Below, piece after piece: positions 23,901 through 31,798 of a stretch of 64,000 nucleotides of DNA (position 1 is the stretch's first letter; each line of letters begins with the position of its first letter). The translations under genes were made by a program, and so were the position numbers. The notes under the pieces were generated by a model. That model was not told the DNA's origin. It searched no databases and saw only the letters and a list, made by a program, of their open reading frames with translations. The stretch is from contig JADNRY010000117.1 of assembly GCA_015501585.1 (NCBI GenBank), forward strand, positions 123,118 to 187,117, written 5' to 3'. The stretch is from Rhodocollybia butyracea (Eukaryota > Basidiomycota > Agaricomycetes > Agaricales > Omphalotaceae).

Positions 23901-24110
23901 TGACTTGAATGTTCTTGAAGTAATATGTTGCCTACTCACAGGTGGCTTGAGATTGACTTGGGACTACTCTAGCTGAGTTCAGGCTGACTTGAGACTGACT
24001 TGAGTTGCCTTGAAGTTGCTCAAGTTACCCAAGTTGGCTTGAAGTTGGCTTGAAGCTGGTTTGAAGTTGGTTTGAAGTTGGCTTCAGTGGATTGAAATAG
24101 ATCAACCTTG
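20937..24110. mobile_element. 3.2-kb foldback element with tandem repeats in both arms
   Basis: The outer arms are short-period repeats of CCAACTTGAG type (left, 20,945-21,210) and GGCTTGAAGTTGG type (right, 23,940-24,100), complementary to each other. The inner arms carry longer direct repeats of about 300 bp: on the left (21,490-22,240) units read GTGAGACTGACCAGGGGGAG ... ATGGCAAAAACATTGAAAAT; on the right (22,620-23,820) their reverse complements recur at least three times. The centre, about 22,280-22,610, is unique sequence. Open frames of about 100 residues (21,651-21,962 minus; 23,251-23,553 and 23,550-23,765 plus) are the same repeat read from opposite arms and are not genes. I found no target duplication or transposase. 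Confidence 0.8.
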
Positions 24111-24120
24111 CATTGAGTGC

Positions 24121-24154
24121 TGTATGGCCCCCAATGACCATTGGGGGCCATACA
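24121..24154. repeat. Perfect 16-bp stem hairpin
   Basis: TGTATGGCCCCCAATG and its exact complement are separated by AC. It lies just outside the right arm of the foldback element, about 570 bp upstream of the dioxygenase start codon. Function unknown. Confidence 0.8.
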
Positions 24155-24691
24155 GCCCTCAGGCTGGCTGAAGGGTCATCCAGGTTGGCTCAACTCTCCT
24201 TGAGTAAAGGGGGTATTTTCCTGATGTGGGAGAAGTATCGATCTTGCCGTTATAAGAAAGCTTTCGAAAACTTGGTTAACGTCAACGCTGAGCGCTCATG
24301 CACATACCACGTGATGCACAATAATAAATTCCTATTTGTCGCGGGAGTTACCGCTTCCCTTCAACATTCAGGTTGCGCTATGCGCTTACATCTGGTACTT
24401 CTGCTTATACTTTCTCTCCTTAACATTCAGGCCCATGGGATGACGACCCAATGTAATACCATCTCCTGTTGTTTCATTCGTCTTTGCTACTACCTTACCC
24501 GCACTGCAAGCATACCCTGAGGGCTCGTCTTTGTGGCCTGGCGGATTCTACCTCCTTACCATTAACGCCCTGAGCCGACTTATCCTTGTCGCATTCTCTA
24601 CTGCATTTCTGACTACTTCTACCTCACAGTACGCTCAGGAAAAGAGTTTAGAGCGTATGCGCTTTCTCCCGGCCTGCCAATCTGCGGGCCT

Positions 24692-26451
24692 ATGGAGTAC
24701 GACATGTCTCTGGCTCTTGACCGGTATATTGACTCCCTCTCTGACGACGAAGGCGACCACAACGTAGACCTAGAGAGCGACTGCGATGACTGCAACTATT
24801 GCGTCGAAGGCGCACCTTCTTTTCCACCTTCCGCTGCTAGCCACGGCTCGCCTCCAGCGTCCTCTGCTGCAGGAGACCGCAGCTGCTACGAGTTCTCCTC
24901 TGTCGCCCACGCCCCTTCTTCTGTGCACAGCGATGAAACCTCGTTCTCTTCTGCCCCTGGGAGCCGCGCGTCTCCCTCTCCTGAGGGCGACCCCGGCGCT
25001 TTCCCGCTTCCATCTTTTGGGCTCGTTCATCCGCTTCTTCACACAGCAGAAAGCGATGCCCTAAAAGCACCAATGCCTGACCCGCAGAAGCCTCCTCGAG
25101 GGGATGCTGCTCAGCTGCCTCTGGATCAAGGGAAGGCAGCTCAAAGGAAGAGAAAATCCCAAAGAAAGCATGAGCAGCGAAGCGTTAAACGAAAGGTTGA
25201 TCAGCCGGCCCAACCTCTTCTACAGAAGGCTCTGAAAGAGGTTGCATGCCGTCGTGCTGCAGAGGCACAAACCCTCAGCACCGGCGATTCTTTTTCCACT
25301 GAAGACCTTCCTGTCAACAAGGGTGCATGGTCGGGGCTCAGGCAAATCTTTGAGAAAATACTTCCAGACATTGCTGCGCTTACTGGTGAGGAATATAAGC
25401 TGGAGCTTGTTCCATGGAATGGAAAGTGAGTGGGTCCATGCCTTCGAATTTGTTTTATTTGCTTACGCAGCACAAACTGCTCTAGGGATTGTTATGTTGT
25501 CGTAGATAAAGCAGGCCGTATCATCACAGTTCTTGCCGGCAAACCTAGGGATGATAATTGGGATGCAGTTATGACCGAACTTACAGCCCAAATCAAAGAT
25601 GCTCGCAGCAGTATGACATTCAGTAAGAAACAGGAAGCTCATAAAAAGAGGGAAGTTTCCTTCGGTTGCTGTAGGTACATTGTTTGGCGGGGGTAGTAAG
25701 GTATAGGCGCTGATTCTCCATCCCATCCCCAGCTAATTTTTCAACCGCAGAGACCTGGTACAATGGCTTTCTATGGTGTAGCCAATCGTGCCATCCTTGT
25801 CAGCCTTATTGCGTCTTCTGGCTTCCGTTGTCTTGTTGGGTTTGCAAACTGTAAGCTACTCCCTCCTTTTATTGATATTTAATTTCTAATTGTTTTCTTC
25901 TATAGCCATCTTCCAATGCTTTGTGGCGAATACATTTGGATTGTACAACGAAAACCTCAACAACCTTTTTGCTTCCAATCCTAGACTTACTCGATGGTTC
26001 AACAGTGTTTTCGCAGGCGTTTTCTTTAACCTCGGCCCATGTACAGTCACCTGGCCTCATACTGACTGCCACAACCTTGCTTTCGGATGGTGTGCTATCA
26101 CTGCTCTAGGTAACTTTGATCCAGATTGCGGCGGGCATATGATTCTCTGGGACCTTGGTCTTGTCATACGCTTTCCTCCTGGATCTACGATTCTCATTCC
26201 CTCCGCACTGCTGACCCACTCGAATGTGCCCATTCAACCTGGAGAAGAACATTACTCAATTATTCAGTATTCGTCTTCAGGTCTTTTTCGTTGGGTTTAC
26301 AACGGCTTTCCAGTCTGATAAAGACTTCATGGCAACTGCGACGCCTGAGATGAAGATGAAGAGAGAGGAGGGTCAAAAAGCCAGGTGGGGAAATGGGCTT
26401 CAGATGTTCTCTATATGGGATGACCTTTGTAATCAGTACACTAAAAAGTAA
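24692..26451 (+). CDS. TET/JBP-like 2-oxoglutarate/Fe(II) dioxygenase (Agaricomycete type)
   Basis: Exons: 24,692-25,425; 25,486-25,700; 25,751-25,850; 25,906-26,451, with GTGAGT, GTATAG and GTAAGC donors. An acidic, Ser/Pro-rich N-terminus and a basic stretch (AAQRKRKSQRKHEQRSVKRK) precede the catalytic core: VTWPHTDCHNLAFGWCAITA has the HxD iron ligands, ILIPSALLTHSNV the distal His, and SIIQYSSSGLFRW the Arg expected to bind 2-oxoglutarate. GGHMILWDLGLVIRFPPGST is typical of the fungal TET/JBP subfamily that oxidises 5-methylcytosine and expands beside KDZ transposons. Two one-base shifts, at an A5 run near 25,642 and at CTTTCC near 26,309, must be bridged to read core and C-terminus (RWGNGLQMFSIWDDL). 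Both are homopolymers, so the gene may be intact in reality. All core ligand residues are present. Confidence 0.85.
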
Positions 26452-26521
26452 TCGTGTTGGTATCAATTTTTTCGTTGGCTTCGGAGCAGTCAAATATCTC
26501 TGCAAAAGAAATAATTACATT

Positions 26522-26611
26522 GGTCCAATGGTGTAGTGGTTAGCACGCATGGCGGTAGTGGACGGCGGAAGGCTGTCCCGTGAGGCCCAGGTTCGAGTCC
26601 TGGTTGGACCA
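26522..26611 (+). other. tRNA-like sequence with Pol III terminator (copy B)
   Basis: The perfect acceptor stem GGTCCAA/TTGGACC, D-arm GTGTAGTGGTTAGCAC and T-arm CCAGGTTCGAGTCCTGG are followed at once by an 11-T run (about 26,616), a good Pol III terminator. Between D and T arms there are about 17 extra bases including a hairpin GACGGC-GGAAG-GCTGTC, which could be an intron, but splicing it out does not give a standard anticodon loop (no T33). The body resembles fungal glutamine tRNA. It shares its 3' half with the copy at 19,359. I therefore call it tRNA-like, not a specific tRNA. Confidence 0.55.
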
Positions 26612-26861
26612 TTCCTTTTTTTTTTTCAAATTACTTTCAACATAGATCTTTTTTGGGTTTCTCAAGGGATTCTGTTATGACCCGGATCTAAATCCTATAC
26701 ACCCAATCTTTTTTCTTCTGTAACCAACTATGAACACTATCATTAATACTTCTACTTAACATTTTACATTCATTAGTTATTCAACACCATTTGGGTTAAT
26801 GCTGCACACATTCTTCCAGAACACCAGAATGATCTTTAACAGTCACTGCACAGTCTGCACA

Positions 26862-27140
26862 GTCATGACATCATTCTAGCTCCACAACTATGATGTCATC
26901 TTGCTACTCCACAATCATGATGTCATTCCATTGCTCCGCAGTTATGATATCACATCACTGCTCCACAGCTATGACATCATTGCATAGCCTCTTTACATCA
27001 ATGACTCAATATCAGTCATTGCACAGCCAGATATCTGAGTCAACTACGGTTCCGCATACATGACTCAATATTAGTCATTGCACCGCATTACATAGTCAGA
27101 CTGACTCATCCACAGTATTTCCGCAGTTATGACTCAAATC
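26862..27140 (+). promoter_or_regulatory. Array of bZIP-type sites in LTR U3
   Basis: ATGACATCAT or ATGATGTCAT occurs near 26,864, 26,890, 26,917 and 26,971 (CREB/ATF-like), in units containing CCACA or CCGCA. Further on, TGACTCA or its complement TGAGTCA (Gcn4/AP-1 consensus) occurs near 27,002, 27,036, 27,061, 27,102 and 27,130, three of them paired with a downstream AGTCAT half-site. The TATA box lies 40-50 bp further. This looks like a stress/amino-acid-response type enhancer, by analogy with known bZIP sites; binding is inferred. Confidence 0.55.
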
Positions 27141-27293
27141 TAGTCATTCCGCAGCATTTCCTAACTAGTACACATTGCACAGTATATAAGTAGTCTAGAT
27201 TTACCAATGTACGTTAGACGTATTATTTTTCTTAAATCCAAACCCCCACTTGTTTGCTGTTATCACTTGTGTGAATCACCAGACCAACTCATT

Positions 27294-27655
27294 GTATCTT
27301 GTTGAGCTATCTCCAAGCTACAATACACATTTATACATCTTGTTGAGCTAACTCCAAGTTGTATCCACTAATATTCACCTGTTGAGCTATCTCCTAGTGA
27401 ATACTTCTTTAATTGCCACTTGTTGAGCTATCTCCGAGTTGCAACTTCCTATTACTTGTTGAGCTATCTCCGAGTATTAGACATCACACTCACTATTACT
27501 TGTTGAGCTATCTCCGAGTATTAGACACCATACTCACTACTACTTGTCGAGCCATCTCCGAGTATTAGTTCTGATTCATATTACTGCTTGTCGAGCCATC
27601 TCCGAGGGTAATCTTATTATTATTTGTCGAGCTATCTCCAAATAATAACTTCTGT
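27294..27655 (+). repeat. Nine-unit hairpin array with constant 14-nt loop and variable stems
   Basis: The core GTTGAGCTATCTCC (variants GTTGAGCTAACTCC, GTCGAGCCATCTCC, GTCGAGCTATCTCC) recurs nine times, near 27,300, 27,341, 27,380, 27,421, 27,458, 27,501, 27,546, 27,590 and 27,627. Each copy is flanked by sequences that pair with each other but differ from unit to unit: ATTGTATCTT/AAGCTACAAT, ATACATCTT/AAGTTGTAT, ATTCAC/GTGAAT, CTATTACTT/GAGTATTAG, TTATTATTT/AAATAATAA. Stems are 6-10 bp, most with one central mismatch and a G-T pair next to the loop. The sequence changes keep pairing, as expected of selected RNA or DNA hairpins. Confidence 0.85.
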
Positions 27656-28094
27656 GAGTTTCGTATTACAAACTAGTTACTAACTTTACTTGAACCTAGT
27701 TGTTTGAGTATATATTTTTTGCCTAGCGGTTTCAACGAACGGAAAGGCTTGCTCTATAATCTCATTAATTTCTCTTATCATTTTTACTGCCGAGTTACGT
27801 ACTGTGAAGGTTTGGACGAGACTATTGATCGAGTCATAACAGATTCTCAAGGGCTTCGCGGTCAAGGTTGCATTTTTTCAAGGACAACAGGCAAGTGTAT
27901 TGGAGTTGTAATACAATGTTAGAGAGAATGCTATTTCTCACCCTTGAGTGCTCATTTGTTTCAACCCATGACAGCACTTAGCTCACAGAGCTTGTTTAAA
28001 GCTTGACGATAAAGACATAAATGAACAGCTTCAATCTTTCTCGGGCCCCTCTGTTGTTTCAGAGGCGCAAAAAGTAATTCAACTGGTATCGAAT

Positions 28095-29552
28095 GTGATG
28101 GATGAAGACATCAAAATTGTTGAGGCTCAGATGGAGAAACTTGATGCTCAAATCGAGGTTCTGTTTTCTGACCGATGTAACCTTGGCCATGAAATGGAGA
28201 TACCGCGAAAGCAGAGAGAAAAAATCAAATATTTGCCATCTCCCTTTTGGATGGTGCCGGACGAAATATTAGCAATAATTATGGAGTACGCATGCGCAGA
28301 AAATTATCTGAAGAGCCACTGCTACACCTCTCTCCCTGACATTGCAATAGGTTCCGTTTGTCATCGTTGGTACAAAATTGTAAAAGGATTACCGAAACTC
28401 TGGTCCAACTTAACAGTAGAGACAACCATTTCTAGGCCGGAAAACTGGGGAGCGCCTGAATGTTCAGTGGCTAGCTTTTCAGATAGGATCATCAGGTTTC
28501 TGGAGAAATCTCATCAGGTTCCGTTAAACATAACATTGCTTGCAAAGGGTACACAGCCCCTTCACTGGCATGGCCCTCTTACCTTTCCTGGCCTAACTAT
28601 GCTCACAAACGAAAGTCATTGTTGGAAGATGTTCAGATACACTGGAGATAATTCAATCTCTGGTTATAATATACTCTCTGGCCTTGAATTTCCCCTTCTT
28701 GTTGAGCTGGATATCGGTGGTGGAAAAGGTGCCAGTGCCGCCGATCTTTGTCGGTTTGAAACTTCCCCAAAACTTCGTACAGTTCGGGGTTTTGTTGAAC
28801 CAACGTCTCTACTGCCAATCCCCACCATCATCTGCCAAAAGATTACAAAATTTTGTGTCAACGGACACTTAGAGTCCCTGGAAACATTGAAGAAAGTTCT
28901 GGATTGCTGCATTTCTCTGACTTTTCTCGAGATCAGTTTCATAGAAGACTCTATCAGACTTGAGAAAGCCAGCAAATACCCCAACATCACTTCACTTGCT
29001 ACAAGAGATATAGTCTCACTAGAGGCTTTATTTCTCTCCTTCAATTTTCCTTCTCTGGCCAAGCTCGTGGTTGATGGTGGCAAGGAGTGGTCAACCGAGG
29101 CATTTGAATCCTTCGTGTCGAGATCAGAATGCATGATCACTGCATTTGTTATCAAAAGGATATCTCTAACTGATGATAACCTTCCACGAACCCTCCATCT
29201 CGTGCCATCTCTAACTTCCCTCAAAATTGAGGACGCCGCCACAATTTACCGCAATCATCAGAGACAAAGTCCAGTCACTTTAAGGCTGATGTCAGCGCTC
29301 ACTGTTTGGGATGATATCTCCCTTGTTCCGAAACTACACAGTCTCTACCTGTCTTCTGATAGCTGTTGCAGCCACTCTGAACTCGTTTCAATGGTTCAAT
29401 CACACTGGTTTCCACTGGGTTCAGAGCGGTCTGCAGCAATGTCAAGGGGACAAGGCTGCATATGGTCTGTTATTCTCAAGTTTCCGCTCGGCACAGTCGA
29501 TCGCGAAGTTTATGAGCCGTTAGAGAATTTGGATAGACGTGAAGGTTTGTGA
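28095..29552 (+). CDS. F-box protein with LRR-like C-terminal region
   Basis: 485 residues, uninterrupted. The N-terminus is a predicted coiled coil (IKIVEAQMEKLDAQIEVLFS), followed by the F-box (LPSPFWMVPDEILAIIMEYA then IGSVCHRWYKIVKGLPKLWS, residues about 50-110) and a long C-terminal half with leucine-rich spacing (LVELDIGG, LTFLEISF, LAKLVVDGG, LTSLKIED, LHSLYLSS). This is the common Agaricomycete F-box layout; the F-box would bind Skp1 in an SCF ubiquitin ligase, with the repeat region choosing the target. The frame is open upstream of the chosen ATG to about 27,990 (LDDKDINEQLQSFSGPSVVS), so the true start may be in an earlier exon beyond an acceptor near 27,975. Among the most intact genes of the window. 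Confidence 0.85.
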   Translation: MMDEDIKIVEAQMEKLDAQIEVLFSDRCNLGHEMEIPRKQREKIKYLPSPFWMVPDEILAIIMEYACAENYLKSHCYTSLPDIAIGSVCHRWYKIVKGLPKLWSNLTVETTISRPENWGAPECSVASFSDRIIRFLEKSHQVPLNITLLAKGTQPLHWHGPLTFPGLTMLTNESHCWKMFRYTGDNSISGYNILSGLEFPLLVELDIGGGKGASAADLCRFETSPKLRTVRGFVEPTSLLPIPTIICQKITKFCVNGHLESLETLKKVLDCCISLTFLEISFIEDSIRLEKASKYPNITSLATRDIVSLEALFLSFNFPSLAKLVVDGGKEWSTEAFESFVSRSECMITAFVIKRISLTDDNLPRTLHLVPSLTSLKIEDAATIYRNHQRQSPVTLRLMSALTVWDDISLVPKLHSLYLSSDSCCSHSELVSMVQSHWFPLGSERSAAMSRGQGCIWSVILKFPLGTVDREVYEPLENLDRREGL

Positions 29553-30127
29553 GTAGTGCTATTAGAATTTGTGCGGGATGATGACTGGGTCTGTTATAGT
29601 TCTATTTTTCTTTGTACATTTTTGCTGACGGTATTGGTAGTGGTAGCGGTAGTATAACCAACATGGTCCCATTTAGGAACTGCCAGGGCCCCATATCACG
29701 CTAAATACTTGCCTGGGATGCGTAGCCAATGCGTAGCTATGACTTGAGCTGTGATCAGCACTCGCAGTGCCATATTTATAGTAGACCCAAATTCGAAGGT
29801 ATCAGGAGTTTTAAAAACATATGTTGCAGTGCGTTTGTGGCGTGACAAGCATAAGAACAATGATTCAACATGAAAAAGAAACTAATTCATAGTTGTGGCT
29901 TTCATCGATAGGGCTCGTTAATAGATCACGTGCTTATGACTAACAAGCGCTGGGTTTTGTATCTTGCTTCAAACTGTTCACCGATGAAAATAAAAATAGA
30001 GTCTACTGCAAGACTTGGTACGTATTTCTTGCTTTTGTGCTCCATTATCGCTGAAAAGCTCCATCCTTCTTTAGTGGACATGATGGTCGCAACCTACAAG
30101 AAGTGGGAGATTCGGTGTCTCCTAAAC
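29553..30127. other. Intergenic or unrecognised leader of the chimeric fragment
   Basis: From 29,930 an open frame (MLMTNKRWVLYLASNCSP) runs into the CDC48-like segment but has no recognisable domain before about 30,140. It may be further captured sequence. Confidence 0.3.
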
Positions 30128-30139
30128 GGAATCAACTTT

Positions 30140-30395
30140 ATGCTAGTTATCAAACATGGGAAGCATGTGCATATCTTACTTTTTGACGGCTCTATTGAGA
30201 GGTTGAGCATAAAATTCCTCGACGTGTACTCAAAGCCATACTTTTGTGAATGCACATTGCTGCATTCGCTTCAACAATCATTTTTAACTAATTTTGCAAA
30301 AGCCTATCGTCCCGTTCACAATGGCAACACTTTCCTTGTGCGAGAAGGAATGCGTGCTGTGGAATTCAAAGCCGTTGAGCCCAATTGTTGCACAA
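30140..30395 (+). pseudogene. CDC48/p97 N-domain fragment
   Basis: The plus-strand frame reads VIKHGKHVHILLFDGSIERL, FLDVYSKPYF, then after a probable retained intron (donor GTGAAT 30,246, acceptor ending 30,302) AYRPVHNGNTFLVREGMRAV and EFKAVE. In CDC48 the corresponding order is an IKYGKRIHVLPFDD-type block, an FDVYLKPYF-type block and an AYRPV-KGD-FLVRGGMR-VEFKVVE-type block in the double-psi barrel N domain. Only about 65 residues remain, with no AAA ATPase domains. Retention of the intron means it was copied as DNA rather than from mRNA. It runs without an obvious boundary into the SPT16 fragment. Confidence 0.75.
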
Positions 30396-30459
30396 GCTAC
30401 TGCCATCTGCACAGGTTCAAATCTTGTATCCATCCGCCTGAAAAAATCTTACTAAAATG

Positions 30460-31500
30460 TTTTACTTGCAGAGGACGATCCAGCGAAGGTGATTTTACCT
30501 ACCTTCGAATCTATTTCCAGACGCCGGGTCAAGTCGTTGGTAAGTAATAAGTACTTTTAAATGTAGCCGTTGAAGATCCCGATGCTCCCTTTGTTCGGTC
30601 AATCTCATACCGTTCAACAGATGGACATCGTTTTGACTTGATCAATAAACAAATCAACGCGCTGAAAAGGGACGTAAACGAACGGGAGGCGCAGAAGAAG
30701 GAAGTGATTGATGTTATTGAGCAAGAATTGCTTGTTGTCTGCTCCAGATGGTAAAAGGCTTACACAAGGAAATTAAGGCGACTGCAGAAGCTGCTTCCTC
30801 ATCTGTAAGTCGCATGCCCTCACTTGCACACTGCTTCATCTCATTTGAGATTCCGCAGAATGGAGAAACACTGGAGTTTGACATTCTTTTCTGAGAACCA
30901 GCTTTCGAAGGTGTCCCCTTCCGTACTTCCGTTTGACTAGCCTACGACAGACTGCTTAATTCATCTCACGGATCCTCTATTTTTGTTTGTCACTCTGTCC
31001 CATAGAGATTGCTTCACTTGAGCGTGTGCAGTACAGTCTCAAGCAATTTGATCTGTGTTTGATTTTCAAGAATTTTACCAAGCTACCGTTGCATATCCAC
31101 TTAATCTCAAAGCTTGTCAACGGACAATGTCAAAAATTGGCTAGAGTGAGTTGATTTTCTTTCTACATCAAGTTGTGCTAATCGCGTCTTTTGAAAAAAA
31201 GTTCTGTGGACACTGCGATGGCTGAAGGTCCTGTCAACTTGAACTGGGATCCTATCATGAAGCATATCAACAAATCACCGTATGAGTTTTTCCAAGGGAG
31301 TTGGACCTTCCTGTGCAGCACTACCCAAGGAGTGGAGGTATGTACCTCTTCTGTCTTAAGAACGAGAATATCCCTGATGCCACCCTCATCTCATAGAGCA
31401 AAGCATCCAATGCTTCAGATTCAGATTCAGAGTTTGTGGCCAAACCAGACGAATTGGTGGAGTCCACTAGCAGCGCCGGGGCGAGCAACTTCTCTGACGC
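30460..31500 (+). pseudogene. SPT16 (FACT complex) C-terminal half, broken
   Basis: Blocks in SPT16 order: EGDFTYLRIYFQTPGQ (about 30,487-30,534), intron, VEDPDAPFVRSISYRSTDGH and INALKRDVNEREAQKKEV, VIEQELLV; then LHKEIKATAEAASS, intron, NGETLEFDILF, FEGVPFRT, IEIASLERVQYSLKQFD, FKNFTKLPLHI, intron, AEGPVNLNWDPIMKHINKSP, YEFFQGSWTFL, and an acidic tail DSDSEFVAKPDE. About 180 residues (the PH-like middle) are deleted between VIEQELLV and LHKEIK (near 30,740). In-frame stops (near 30,891 and 30,937) and a one-base shift near 31,005 break it. Introns are kept. SPT16 is a histone chaperone; this copy cannot encode it. Confidence 0.85.
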
Positions 31501-31518
31501 CTCTCCTCGATCCGTCGT

Positions 31519-31798
31519 CCATTTCCTCATACATCGCACAAGAAAAGCAGCTGGCTGCTACTCTCGAGCGTACTCGACTTGTTCAGATTAGTTCAAAATA
31601 TATTGTTTCTTTGGAAACCCAACATTTACTCCTGAACAGTGGTGATGCAACCGATCTTCCATTTCCTCATACATTGCACAAGAAAAGGAGCTGGCTGCTA
31701 CTCTCGAGCATACTCGACTTTTTCAGATTAGTTCAAGATATATTGTTTGTTTGGAAACCCAACATTTACTCCTGAACAGTGGTGATGCAACTGATCTT
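31519..31798 (+). repeat. Tandem duplication, 140-bp unit x2
   Basis: CCATTTCCTCATACATYGCA ... GATCTTC repeats with few differences. It directly follows the SPT16 acidic tail, so the duplication probably copied the 3' flank. Confidence 0.8.

Larger units (their letters stand above)
26673..27841 (+). mobile_element. Solo LTR, 1,169 bp, with exact GATTC target duplication
   Basis: The termini are TGTTATGAC (26,673) and GTCATAACA (to 27,841), a perfect 9-bp LTR inverted repeat. GATTC flanks both sides (26,668-26,672 and 27,842-27,846). U3 contains a run of bZIP-like sites, and a TATA box GTATATAAG lies at 27,182-27,190; the hairpin array (27,294-27,655) follows the TATA box and so lies in the presumed transcribed R/U5. 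There is no internal retroelement sequence, consistent with LTR-LTR recombination. The orientation comes from the TATA box. The open frame 27,704-27,922 crosses the LTR end and is not a gene. Confidence 0.9.

Noticed and set aside
20937..24110. Centromeric satellite
   Set aside because: The repeat copies are few and arranged as an inverted pair of arms rather than a long head-to-tail array.
26522..26611. Functional tRNA-Gln call
   Set aside because: The acceptor, D and T arms fit, but no valid 7-nt anticodon loop with T33 can be formed after removing any plausible intron.
27294..27655. CRISPR array
   Set aside because: The regular spacing is superficial: the repeat is a 14-nt loop and the 'spacers' contain paired stem sequences; the host is a eukaryote and there are no cas genes.
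27704..27922. 72-aa plus frame as a cysteine-containing peptide gene
   Set aside because: It crosses the exact right end of the solo LTR and its target duplication.
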